This document shows, in pieces, positions 9,331 through 17,538 of a stretch of DNA of 64,000 nt. Within the stretch, counting starts at the first letter, position 1. Every line of letters starts with the position of its first letter. The notes below the pieces were generated by a model. The model was given only the letters and a program-made list of their open reading frames with translations, was not told the origin of the DNA and did not search any database. This DNA is from Faucicola osloensis_D (GTDB taxonomy: Bacteria > Pseudomonadota > Gammaproteobacteria > Pseudomonadales > Moraxellaceae), in NCBI GenBank assembly GCA_020041925.1, contig CP083409.1. One strand, given 5' to 3'. Both the position numbers and the translations under genes were made by a program.

Positions 9331-10307
9331 GCTCTACCTTTCGGACTACTGGACATATCGCCACAGCACGAGCAAGTTTGGGTAGTGTATTTCTCATTCA
9401 CGATTTCAAAACGGCAACCTGCGTTCTCGCATTTGTAGGTCAGTTGTCGCTTGAGTTCAAACCAACCTGCATCGTAAACCGATTTGGCTAGTTTGCCTTT
9501 TTTACTGTTAAATTGGGTAGTTCTAACGTCACCTACCACGATTAGGGCATTGTCTTTGACTAATTGGGTGGTGAATTTGTGGATTAGGTCTTGCCGTGTA
9601 TGTTTGATTTTGGCATGGATCGCTTTGACACGCTGTTTGTTTTTGGCACGTTGGGCGGTGGCTAACGCTTTGGCATATTTGAGCGTTTGCTTGATTTGTA
9701 GTTTATCGCCATTTGAGGCGGTGGCACTGTCTTTTAAGCCTAAATCAATCCCAACGCTACCCATTCCGCAAGTAGTTTTAGGGTATTGTTTGACGGTAAT
9801 ACAGGCATACCAACGGTTACGGCTGTCTTGGACAATTTCCAGCGTGTTGATTTGATATAGGCTAAGGTTGTAGCTGTCCCATAGATCAATGACTAGCTTT
9901 TGCCCTTTGGCTAAAGATAGTTGTAAGGTAGATTTTAAGCCCTTTTTACCAGTTTGGTGTGTGGCAATGTGCTTAATGGCGGATTGTTTGAATGGTAGCC
10001 AACCTAAGTTTTTACGCTTTGATTTTGGGTTGTTGGTTCGCCATGACAATTTAGCTTTTTTGGATTGCTTACGGCTTTTGGTGTGGGTTTCATTGATGGC
10101 TTGAATAGTTTGAGAATGTAAACCAAGTAACTCACCGCTACCTTTGGTGTATTCGTTTAGGTCATAAGCACTAAAGAATTTGCCAGTTTTTTGTAGGTGT
10201 CTGTAACTCAAATCATTGACATAATTCCACACGAAATTGACCGAACCGCTTAGGCGGTTTAATTGGTCTGCGTGTTTATCTCGTATGCGTAGCTTGAGTG
10301 TCTTCAT
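9204..10307 (-). CDS. tnpB: RNA-guided endonuclease TnpB (IS605 OrfB)
   Basis: A 367-residue protein with the N-terminal helix-turn-helix/wedge region, then a RuvC-like nuclease split around a zinc finger. Visible are RuvC-I Asp188 (GIDLGLKD), the zinc ligands C312/C315 (CSCC) and C335/C338 (CATC), and RuvC-III Asp345 (HDRDINASKN). At the usual RuvC-II position the sequence reads VVGDV (258-261), with Gly-Asp instead of the common Glu-Asp. A Glu305 in VNEKYTTQ just before the zinc finger could be a relocated catalytic residue. Length and motifs suggest an intact gene. It is divergent from tnpA with 48 bases between the starts. Confidence 0.92.
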   Translation of the reverse strand: MKTLKLRIRDKHADQLNRLSGSVNFVWNYVNDLSYRHLQKTGKFFSAYDLNEYTKGSGELLGLHSQTIQAINETHTKSRKQSKKAKLSWRTNNPKSKRKNLGWLPFKQSAIKHIATHQTGKKGLKSTLQLSLAKGQKLVIDLWDSYNLSLYQINTLEIVQDSRNRWYACITVKQYPKTTCGMGSVGIDLGLKDSATASNGDKLQIKQTLKYAKALATAQRAKNKQRVKAIHAKIKHTRQDLIHKFTTQLVKDNALIVVGDVRTTQFNSKKGKLAKSVYDAGWFELKRQLTYKCENAGCRFEIVNEKYTTQTCSCCGDMSSSPKGRAGLRIREWTCATCGTRHDRDINASKNILAVGLNRLVEGIPSL

Positions 10308-10355
10308 GGGTTCAAGTATAATTAGATTTTTATATTCTATAGTTGGTCTAAATAT

Positions 10356-10766
10356 ATGTCAAACGATTTAAGAATTGGTAGGCACGTTGTTTACAATCTT
10401 CATGTGCATTTGGTCTTTGTGGCTAAATACCGCAAAAAAGTATTCACTAAAGAGATTTTAGACGACATGCAGGTTATCTTTGAGAAAGTTTGTTCAAAGT
10501 TTGAGGCGCAACTAGTAGAGTTTGATGGTGAAAGTGACCATGTGCATTTACTGGTGGTTTATCCGCCCAAAGTGGCTATTTCTAGTTTGGTGAATAGCTT
10601 GAAAGGCGTGTCTAGTCGGTTATTGCGTAAAAAAGAATATCCGTCTATTAAAGAGCAGTTATGGGGAGAAGCGTTGTGGTCGCCTAGTTATTTTGCAGGT
10701 AGTTGTGGCGGTGCTCCAATTGAAATTATACGCCAGTACATTGAACAGCAAAATACACCGCACTAA
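10356..10766 (+). CDS. tnpA: IS200/IS605 Y1 transposase TnpA
   Basis: A 136-residue HUH single-strand transposase. The metal-binding HUH motif is HVH at residues 62-64 (SDHVHLLV), and the catalytic tyrosine is most likely Tyr128 (IIRQYIEQQ). It excises and inserts single-stranded circles using the subterminal hairpins of the element. Length and motifs are complete, so the element may be active. It ends about 30 bases before the left-end palindrome. Confidence 0.93.
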   Translation: MSNDLRIGRHVVYNLHVHLVFVAKYRKKVFTKEILDDMQVIFEKVCSKFEAQLVEFDGESDHVHLLVVYPPKVAISSLVNSLKGVSSRLLRKKEYPSIKEQLWGEALWSPSYFAGSCGGAPIEIIRQYIEQQNTPH

Positions 10767-10796
10767 ATACCATCTGTGTGTAAGCATGATTGCGGA

Positions 10797-10839
10797 GTTG
10801 CCTTAATCCACCGCCTGAAGTCGGTGGTTTTACGGCAAC
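10797..10839. repeat. subterminal palindrome at tnpA-side end of the IS605 element
   Basis: Nested inverted repeats: GTTGCC at 10797-10802 pairs with GGCAAC at 10834-10839, and inside them CCACCG (10808-10813) pairs with CGGTGG (10822-10827). This is the likely structure recognised by TnpA at the left end. Confidence 0.7.
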
Positions 10840-10846
10840 AGAGGAT

Positions 10847-10871
10847 AAAACCCCCTAAATCAGTTAGGGGG
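10847..10871 (-). terminator. terminator of the small secreted-protein gene
   Basis: The perfect stem CCCCCTAA (10851-10858) / TTAGGGGG (10864-10871) has a five-base loop. On the minus strand it is followed by TTTTATCC. It lies 28 bases after the stop codon of the gene at 10899-11291. Confidence 0.75.
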
Positions 10872-10898
10872 TGCATAGCGTAGGTTGACTTATAATTA

Positions 10899-11291
10899 TT
10901 ATTTACTGTTGGCAAGGTCTTTGCACAATTCAAGGTTCTCCGCTTTTGGATAACTGAGTGTCCATTGGCGGGTTTCATTCAAAATTTGCTTGTAATCTTG
11001 CTGAGACGACAAGTACTGCACCGCTAAACGAGGATCACTGATGGTCGGCATTAATTTTTTTAGCTCGACATTATAGGCGGTGTTAAACCCTGTCTGTTGC
11101 GATTTATTCAGCATGGGTGGACAGATTTCTGACAACACTTGTAATACCGCCACTTCTTCTTTGGTGGTCGATAATTCTGACATATCGATTGCGATAGTAT
11201 CGTTATTTTTATCTTCAGCGATACCACTCACGGTGACGCCCATTAACAGCATGCCTATCATAGCTTGACTGATTTTGCCCAGTTTAATCAT
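10899..11291 (-). CDS. small secreted protein of unknown function (Moraxellaceae type)
   Basis: The product has 130 residues with an N-terminal hydrophobic segment (about residues 7-26, likely a signal peptide cut after SGIA) and a mature acidic-to-neutral helical domain. That domain contains two cysteines (in EICPPML and LELCKDL) that could form one disulfide. It resembles uncharacterised periplasmic proteins that I associate with Moraxella and Acinetobacter genomes; the family name is not certain. It stands alone between the IS605 element and trmO and has its own terminator. No function is proposed. Confidence 0.7.
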   Translation of the reverse strand: MIKLGKISQAMIGMLLMGVTVSGIAEDKNNDTIAIDMSELSTTKEEVAVLQVLSEICPPMLNKSQQTGFNTAYNVELKKLMPTISDPRLAVQYLSSQQDYKQILNETRQWTLSYPKAENLELCKDLANSK

Positions 11292-11465
11292 ACGGTGTCC
11301 TAACGTTATCTAAGTAAAATACAGCCCATATCATACTAAATAATCAAAAAAAATATAGCGAATAATCACGCTATATAGTCAGTATTTTGTGAACAAGTAA
11401 AAATTTTTGAAACAGTTTAGCAATATACGGCTAGATAAAAACTTTCATATCGTCCATGCGACGGC

Positions 11466-12197
11466 TTAGTTTAATAGTTCAATCGCTTGAATTTGCAACA
11501 TACTCTCTGCTATCTGGCAAAAATGAACATCGACATTTTGATAACGCATGACAAATGGAGTATTAAGCTCTTGCTGGCGATACGCAGGTCTGGGGTCTTG
11601 TGCAATGAGTTGCTCGATGATTTTCCAATCTGTTTGCCTCAGCTGACTTTTTATTGCAATATTGGATAAATCCTGCAATAAATCGGGATGCCAATGCACC
11701 GACTTGATGACGGGTTTCTGCGCGGCATACCCAGCAATCGCATCATCAATACTATCGCTATAAGGCAAATACGGTTTGATATCAATGACTGGCGTGCCAT
11801 CTACCATATCACCGCCGATGATATGCAGCCTCAAACCCGCCTCAGTGTTTTTAATATGCGAAAATTTGACCACGGATAATCCAATATTTGCCGGTCGATA
11901 CATACTTCGACTGGCAAAGACCCCTATCTTTTGGTTGCCACCAAGTCTAGGTGGACGGACTGTTGGCTGAAAATTTGACGGATTGGGATTGATTCGATTT
12001 TGATGAAATTGCCATATAATCCAAAGATGACTAAATTGCGCAATGCCTTCAAAAGCACTGAGCACATTGTAGGGCGGCAACATGCTGATAGTAGCGTTGA
12101 TATCGACAAGATTGGGCTGGCGAGGTGTGCCAAACTTTTGTTTAAGCGGAGAGTTCACAATGCCGATAATCGGCAGGGTAATTTGTTGTGGTAACAT
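11466..12197 (-). CDS. trmO: tRNA (N6-threonylcarbamoyladenosine(37)-N6)-methyltransferase TrmO
   Basis: TrmO (older names TsaA, YaeB) methylates t6A37 to m6t6A in tRNA-Thr, using S-adenosylmethionine. The 243-residue protein shows the family's N-terminal beta-barrel features: IGIVNSPLKQKFGTPRQP near the start, then FSHLWIIWQFH, and the strongly conserved RPPRLGG, GVFASRSMYRPANIGLS and DGTPVIDIKPYLPYSDS. A C-terminal domain completes it. It is divergent from fpr with about 180 bases of shared upstream region. Confidence 0.93.
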   Translation of the reverse strand: MLPQQITLPIIGIVNSPLKQKFGTPRQPNLVDINATISMLPPYNVLSAFEGIAQFSHLWIIWQFHQNRINPNPSNFQPTVRPPRLGGNQKIGVFASRSMYRPANIGLSVVKFSHIKNTEAGLRLHIIGGDMVDGTPVIDIKPYLPYSDSIDDAIAGYAAQKPVIKSVHWHPDLLQDLSNIAIKSQLRQTDWKIIEQLIAQDPRPAYRQQELNTPFVMRYQNVDVHFCQIAESMLQIQAIELLN

Positions 12198-12374
12198 AAT
12201 GGGTCGTTAAAATATGATATTTTAAACTATGATTATGCCATTTTTTTACGCCCAAATTCGACTAATTCATCAAAAATTTGCTATCATATCGCCCCAGAAT
12301 GTCAATATTAACCCGCTATTTTTATTCTTTATCCAGTTTTAATTTTATTAATGACCAATACAAGGTTGGGCGCT

Positions 12375-13151
12375 ATGTCAAAATTTTATGAAGAAACCGT
12401 TACCTATGTGCATCATTGGAATGACACATTATTTACCTTAAAAACTACCCGTAATGCAGGTTTACGTTTTCGCAATGGTGAATTTGCCATGATTGGTCTG
12501 GAAGTCAATGGAAAACCTTTGATGCGTGCCTACTCTATTGCCAGCACCAACTATGATGAAGAGCTCGAATTTTATTCTATCAAAGTACAAGATGGTCCTT
12601 TGACGTCTATTTTACAGCATATCAAAGTGGGTGATAAATTATTGGTGAGCAAAAAACCCACTGGCACCCTGGTGCTTGATGACCTAAACTCTGGCAAGCA
12701 TTTGTATATGCTAGCAACGGGTACAGGCTTGGCACCATTTTTGTCACTTGCCCGTGACCCAGAAGTGTATGAGCGTTTTGAGAAAGTTATCGTAGTGCAT
12801 GGCGTACGTTATGTGAGTGAGCTAGGCTACCGTGAGATGTTTGAAAAAGACTTGTTTGAAGATGAGCTACTGGGTGAATACGTTAAAGATAAACTCATCT
12901 ATTACCCCACGGTCACGCGTGAGCCGTTCCGCAATGAAGGGCGTATGACTGATTTAATGAAGTCCGGCAAGTTGTTCCAAGATATTGGATTACCACCCAT
13001 CAATCCAAGCGATGACCGCGCAATGATTTGCGGTAGCCCATCTATGAATAAAGATGTGGCGGCACTACTCGATGAATTTGGTCTTAAACCCTCGCCACGC
13101 ATGGGCGGTACGGGCGATTATGTGGTTGAACGCGCCTTTGTCGAACAGTAA
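12375..13151 (+). CDS. fpr: ferredoxin--NADP reductase
   Basis: An FAD flavoprotein that exchanges electrons between NADPH and ferredoxin or flavodoxin, often linked to oxidative stress responses. FAD-binding residues are in RAYSIAS (near residue 50). The NADP site shows ATGTGLAPFLS, and the C-terminal CGSPSMNKD and YVVERAFVEQ complete the family signature. ATG at 12375 gives 258 residues, the usual Fpr length, and is preceded by AAGG nine bases upstream. An ATG at 12351 would add eight residues and lacks a good binding site. Confidence 0.94.
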   Translation: MSKFYEETVTYVHHWNDTLFTLKTTRNAGLRFRNGEFAMIGLEVNGKPLMRAYSIASTNYDEELEFYSIKVQDGPLTSILQHIKVGDKLLVSKKPTGTLVLDDLNSGKHLYMLATGTGLAPFLSLARDPEVYERFEKVIVVHGVRYVSELGYREMFEKDLFEDELLGEYVKDKLIYYPTVTREPFRNEGRMTDLMKSGKLFQDIGLPPINPSDDRAMICGSPSMNKDVAALLDEFGLKPSPRMGGTGDYVVERAFVEQ

Positions 13152-13173
13152 AAGTTGAGCAGTAATTTGAATT

Positions 13174-13200
13174 AAAAAAAGAGCCATTTGGCTCTTTTTT
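13174..13200. terminator. bidirectional terminator between fpr and wzi
   Basis: AAAAAAAGAGCC / GGCTCTTTTTT with a four-base loop lies between two convergent genes, with A- and T-runs on both sides. Confidence 0.85.
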
Positions 13201-13210
13201 ATTAATTACC

Positions 13211-14662
13211 TTAAAACGTATACTCCACCATTAAATTACCACCCGCATCTTTATCATCGCTGATGCTGTCTTTTTTACCCCAAATACCCAGTTTAACCGA
13301 GGTTTTGTCATTGTATCTATGTTTCCAATCGGCTTCGACAATATCTAAGTCCTGCTTGGTTGGAAAGGCAGCATTAATCACTTGATTAGATTGATTGACT
13401 TTGGCGTTGGCGTATTTTAACCCGAGCTGGTTGTTAGCGTTAATATTACCTGACAGCCCCACACTAATAATTTCACCATCGCCACCTATCGGATGACCTA
13501 GCGGTAAGCCATTTTGATAATAACCATCTGTAAAGACATAATGATTATACATAACACCACTTTTATCCAAATCATAATAGGTATTCGCCCATTCTGCATG
13601 CCAGAGCCAAGGCTGTTGAAACAGTGGAATGGCACCTTTTAACCCTGCCAAATAAGCGTGTTTACTGGGTAAACCGCCTGCTTCGTCCTCACCGATAAAC
13701 TCACCATATAGGCTCATTGGTAGGTTTAAGATAGGTTTTAAGTTTAATTGTGCATCAATACCCGCAATTTGGTTTGAAATATCATTTTCGGCATTATCGG
13801 GATTGTCATATTTACCAGTCAAGGCTTTTCCAAATGATTTCAGGCTTTCATCTCGCCCATCTCCACCCCACATAATTGTACGAGATGCACCGATTTGAAA
13901 GGCTTCATGCGGTTGAAAACTTGCCCGCATACCTATGAGCTTTGCATCAGGCACTGCCTGATAATCTTGTAATTGACCAGCAGTAATTTGATAATTAAAA
14001 TTACCGAGTTTTGATAACACAGGAAAATTAATAGGAGTATTATTGGCGCGCTGCATTAAAAAGCCCGTGACAGGTCTAGCCGCATCACTGCGAATTAAAC
14101 TGCCATCAACCCCGTTGCCCCACCATACCGGAATACTACCAAAGGCAAGGCGATAATTGCCTAATTTGGTACCGAGGTAGCTGCCATCAAGATTAGATGA
14201 CTTGCTAGGCTCATCATCATCGACATTTAAGCTGCCTTGAATTTTATAATCAATGTTATCACCTGCATGGCTATGAGAAAAACTAACACCCAAAGGCGTT
14301 ACCGTATTGCCTTCTGTATTAAATCCACTGAACACAGCACGCTCGTCACCATTGACATTGCTCACTATTTGTAGCTTGGATACATCGTTGACTTCAAGCT
14401 TTTGTTTAACTTGATTCAATAATAGTTTATCATTGTCTGATTTGGGCTGCGCTTGATTTAAGGCTGTCTCTATGGCTTCTGAACTAATCGGCCATGTTGA
14501 TATATCAACATTTAGAACGCCGTTGATTTTTAAAATCTCAAGTGTTTGACGTAGATCACTATCAATTTGAACTAATTGACCTGCATGTGCAGAAAAACTA
14601 CACAATAGCGCCACACTAATTGCTAAAGGCAGCTTAAGAAATTTTATATTGTTTAACTGCAT
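13211..14662 (-). CDS. wzi: capsule assembly outer membrane protein Wzi
   Basis: Wzi is an outer-membrane beta-barrel lectin that anchors capsule to the cell surface. The 483-residue protein has a signal peptide (cleavage after FSAHA), an N-terminal helical bundle (about 25-100) and then many amphipathic strands ending in VEYTF, a C-terminal aromatic typical of barrel proteins. The conserved GSIPVWWGNGVDGSLIRSD segment and the pattern R..GFLMQR are Wzi-like. ATG at 14662 is preferred because AGGAAG lies five bases before it; GTG codons at 14665 and 14668 are alternatives. It closes the capsule locus on the side away from wza. Confidence 0.85.
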   Translation of the reverse strand: MQLNNIKFLKLPLAISVALLCSFSAHAGQLVQIDSDLRQTLEILKINGVLNVDISTWPISSEAIETALNQAQPKSDNDKLLLNQVKQKLEVNDVSKLQIVSNVNGDERAVFSGFNTEGNTVTPLGVSFSHSHAGDNIDYKIQGSLNVDDDEPSKSSNLDGSYLGTKLGNYRLAFGSIPVWWGNGVDGSLIRSDAARPVTGFLMQRANNTPINFPVLSKLGNFNYQITAGQLQDYQAVPDAKLIGMRASFQPHEAFQIGASRTIMWGGDGRDESLKSFGKALTGKYDNPDNAENDISNQIAGIDAQLNLKPILNLPMSLYGEFIGEDEAGGLPSKHAYLAGLKGAIPLFQQPWLWHAEWANTYYDLDKSGVMYNHYVFTDGYYQNGLPLGHPIGGDGEIISVGLSGNINANNQLGLKYANAKVNQSNQVINAAFPTKQDLDIVEADWKHRYNDKTSVKLGIWGKKDSISDDKDAGGNLMVEYTF

Positions 14663-14735
14663 CACCACTTCCTTTACCTAACGCTGTTTTAACGATATAG
14701 CCAAAATATTTTTTGATCGACAAAGTGCTAATCAT
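14634..14735 (-). other. 33-codon open frame overlapping the wzi start (leader or gene remnant)
   Basis: An ATG frame starting MISTLSIKKYFGY and ending KQYKIS runs through the wzi start codon in another frame. The same frame stays open further upstream to about 14795, reading as plausible coding sequence (ILTPKLLAETGK). It has no strong ribosome binding site. It may be the tail of a lost capsule gene or a short coupled leader for wzi. The product is not recognised. Confidence 0.4.
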
Positions 14736-14788
14736 TTCTTTGCCCGTTTCAGCTAACAATTTAGGCGTCAATATATCGTTAATATGAA

Positions 14789-15928
14789 TTATAAATTTAA
14801 TATCTCTAACAGCCGATCATTAACCTTAGCAGAATCAAATCTCTCTTGTGCTATTTTATAACTTTCATTACCCATTTCAGTAATTTTTTTAGGATTTTCA
14901 ATAAAATAGATCATTTTTTCGGCTAAAGCTTGGAAATTCCATTTGGGAACAATAAAACCATTAACACCATCAATTACGGTTTCACGACATCCTGGCACAT
15001 CAGTCGTTATGACAGCACGCCCAATTGCCATTGCTTCTTGTGTGCTTTTGGGTATGCCTTCTCTGTATGATGGCAATACAAATACATCACTCTCTACGAT
15101 CCATTCAACAATATTATCTACTCTGCCTGGATGAATAATCAAGTTTGTTTCTACTAACTTCTTAATTTCTATTTCTGTTAGGGAACCTAAATTACTCTTA
15201 TCAATACCCCCTAAGACAATGAATTTTGTACTAGGATACCGATTTTTTACGATTTTTGCTGCCTGAACAAATTCATGGATTCCTTTTTCTTTGAGTAATC
15301 TACCAATGAATAAAAATTTCATATCTTTTTCAGGATATCTTATTGCATATGAGAAATCTTCTAAGTTTATTCCTATACCACCTAAAATATGTTTCTTATT
15401 TACTCGTATTTTATTATTTTCTAATAAGTCTTTTGGGTCGTCATGGTTTAAAAATATAACGCCATCTGCTAACGGTAATGACAATTTAAATAATGCAACT
15501 TGAGATTGTTTAATAAATTTGGTCTTAGTACTTAGCCCTTCTGGCTGCTCAGTAAAAGTATAACCCAACCCTTCTAACATAGCAAAAATTCTGGGAACTT
15601 TTGCCATTTTTGCAGCAAGAGTACCAAAAATAGCAGGTTTAGCAAAATAACTTAAGACTAGATAAGGATTTATTTTTTTGATTTTTTGGTAGAGAATAAT
15701 AGTATTTTTAATTTCATCAAGTGGATTTAGCCCTCCCCTATTAAAAATATAAGATACTGGAGTGACACCTAATGCCGAAATTTTCTCGAGTTCGCTAGGA
15801 GTATAATCAGTCGTGAAAGCATAGACTTCATAGCCTTTAGCTACCAATGTGAGAATTAAATCTTTTCTAAAATTATATACGCATTCGGCTGTTGTACCAA
15901 TCAGGAGTATTCTATTATTTTGCTTCAT
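14789..15928 (-). CDS. glycosyltransferase family 4 (capsule locus)
   Basis: A cytoplasmic GT-B fold enzyme of 379 residues that likely adds one sugar to the undecaprenyl-linked capsule repeat. It has the N-terminal domain with TTAECVYNFRKDLI and GLGYTFTE, the C-terminal nucleotide-sugar site with FIGRLLKEKGIHEF, and the E-x7-E type motif in REGIPKSTQEAMAIG (near residue 300). Its N-terminus closely resembles the truncated frame just upstream at 16058-16453. It resembles bacillosamine-locus (PglA-like) transferases, but the sugar cannot be told from sequence. The gene is A+T-rich like its neighbours. Confidence 0.85.
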   Translation of the reverse strand: MKQNNRILLIGTTAECVYNFRKDLILTLVAKGYEVYAFTTDYTPSELEKISALGVTPVSYIFNRGGLNPLDEIKNTIILYQKIKKINPYLVLSYFAKPAIFGTLAAKMAKVPRIFAMLEGLGYTFTEQPEGLSTKTKFIKQSQVALFKLSLPLADGVIFLNHDDPKDLLENNKIRVNKKHILGGIGINLEDFSYAIRYPEKDMKFLFIGRLLKEKGIHEFVQAAKIVKNRYPSTKFIVLGGIDKSNLGSLTEIEIKKLVETNLIIHPGRVDNIVEWIVESDVFVLPSYREGIPKSTQEAMAIGRAVITTDVPGCRETVIDGVNGFIVPKWNFQALAEKMIYFIENPKKITEMGNESYKIAQERFDSAKVNDRLLEILNL

Positions 15929-15946
15929 AAGTTTCTCACCATTTCT

Positions 15947-16453
15947 CTAATAAAAAGATTTCTTCAATGCTTTGCTAACTCGTATATTGATTGATGAGAT
16001 TTTTTCATCAGTAAAATTAAGGGATTGTTGCATTGCTTTTTCAAAATAATCTTTTGGCTATACAGTAAATGCATAACCCAAGCCTTCTATCATAGCAATT
16101 TTTCTGGGTACTTTAGTCATTTTGGCAGCGAGTGCGCCATAAATGACTGGTTTGATAAAATAGCTAAAGACGATATCGGGCTGGACTTTCTTGATTCTTT
16201 GATAAAGACTTATCGTGTTAGATAAATCTTCATAAGGATTAAGACCGCCTCGACTAAGCGCGTAATGGGTAGGTATCGCTCCTAATTGGGCAATTTTAGC
16301 CAGCTCTACTTTATCACTGTCTGAGGTAAAGGCATGAACTGTACAACCTTTATCAATTAAAGATAAGATAAGGTCTTTTCTAAAGGTATAAAGACTCGAT
16401 GCGATTGTGCCGATTATAATTAATTTATGCTTGATTAACTGCATATTTATCAT
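15947..16453 (-). pseudogene. truncated glycosyltransferase (family 4) with foreign tail
   Basis: The first 131 codons (16453 to 16061) encode the N-terminal half-domain of a family 4 transferase, paralogous to the gene at 14789-15928 (shared RKDLILSL, RGGLNPYED, AAKMTKVPR, GLGYAFT). A TAG at 16058 ends it. The same frame continues after the stop for another 36 codons (PKDYFEKAMQQSLNF... to 15947) that do not match the paralogue at that position. This looks like the tail of another gene joined by deletion. The nucleotide-sugar-binding domain is missing, so the product cannot be an active transferase. It overlaps the end of the upstream gene by 29 bases. Confidence 0.75.
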
Positions 16454-17537
16454 TTAATATTTCTTTATACTCACTGATATATTTATTTACCATCACCTCT
16501 AAGCTATAATTTTGAGCTCGCTGATAGCATTTTTGGCTAATTTCTTCATAATATATTTCATCTATACCAAGTTTCAAAATATGTTCCGCTAACTTTTTAT
16601 CATCACTTACATTAAATAATAAACCTGCTCCATCAACAACTTGACTCATTCCTTCTACATTTGACGCAATTACAGGTTTCCTAGCTGCCATCGCTTCAAC
16701 AATTGATAGACCAAAACCTTCATAATGAGAGCTTAATACATTGATATCCGAACACTTTATTACATTATAGATATCATCCCTATTACCAAGAAAAAATGCT
16801 CTATCGCTTAAGTTTAATGACTTAACTAAGTCCTCACAACCATTTTTATCTTCACCATCGCCACACATTATTAACTTAAATTGATTAGGTAAATGTACCA
16901 TTGCTTTTATGAGAGTATTATAATCTTTCTGTTTTGAAAATCTTGCCGCCATTAAAATCATAACATCATTACCCGATAAGCCAATTTTCGATCTATCTAA
17001 TGGAATTGCTGATATAATTTTATCTAAGTCGACACCATTAATAATAACTTTAATTTTATCATCATCTATGTCTAGATTGTCTAGCAGAAAATCTTTTACT
17101 TCGGGAGTAATAGCAAATGCTTTATTGAATCTTGAATATATAAAATTCTCCAGATATTTAAAAACAGGGTTTATTGCTCTTCTATTAAATGCATTATGTT
17201 CCGTAAAAACAATTGGTGCAGTATTCTTATTAATTAGAGAAGCTAACGCAACAATATAAGAAGTTGGAAATATATGAACATGAATCAAATCATATTTATT
17301 TAAATAATTTGAAACTTTTCTAATAAATTTAGGATGAAAGCGATTAACATTAACTCCTAAAATATTGATTTTAATATTAGCATGTCTTATCTCATCGAGA
17401 AAATGACTACAGTTACCATCAATTAATAATAATTCTACATCAACACCTTCTTCTGATAGCTTTTTTGTCAGATTGGTGACAAAGCGTGCACCACCGCTAG
17501 TTGCAGGTAAACTATCAATTATTTGAAGAACTTTCAT
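16425..17537 (-). CDS. glycosyltransferase family 4 (capsule locus)
   Basis: A GT-B fold transferase of 370 residues. The N-terminal domain begins MKVLQIIDSLPATSGGARF; the donor-sugar domain has MAARFSKQKDYNTLIKA and the E-x7-E motif SHYEGFGLSIVEAMAARKPV. ATG at 17537 is chosen over 17585 because it starts one base after the TAA of the upstream family 2 transferase and has GAGG eleven bases ahead, suggesting translational coupling. It should add a sugar to the capsule repeat unit; donor and linkage are unknown. Confidence 0.87.
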   Translation of the reverse strand: MKVLQIIDSLPATSGGARFVTNLTKKLSEEGVDVELLLIDGNCSHFLDEIRHANIKINILGVNVNRFHPKFIRKVSNYLNKYDLIHVHIFPTSYIVALASLINKNTAPIVFTEHNAFNRRAINPVFKYLENFIYSRFNKAFAITPEVKDFLLDNLDIDDDKIKVIINGVDLDKIISAIPLDRSKIGLSGNDVMILMAARFSKQKDYNTLIKAMVHLPNQFKLIMCGDGEDKNGCEDLVKSLNLSDRAFFLGNRDDIYNVIKCSDINVLSSHYEGFGLSIVEAMAARKPVIASNVEGMSQVVDGAGLLFNVSDDKKLAEHILKLGIDEIYYEEISQKCYQRAQNYSLEVMVNKYISEYKEILNDKYAVNQA

Positions 17538-17538
17538 T

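Larger units (their letters stand above)
9190..10840. mobile_element. IS605-type element of the IS200/IS605 family
   Basis: A complete two-gene element with divergent tnpA (plus strand) and tnpB (minus strand), the IS605 arrangement. The tnpB-side end (right end) has the hairpin CCCCTC / GAGGGG at 9197-9216, overlapping the tnpB stop. The tnpA-side end has the hairpin CCACCG / CGGTGG at 10808-10827 inside a longer imperfect palindrome closed by GTTGCC (10797) and GGCAAC (10834). Elements of this family have subterminal hairpins, no terminal inverted repeats and make no target duplication, so the exact ends are estimates. It sits between dacC and a small secreted-protein gene. Confidence 0.85.
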
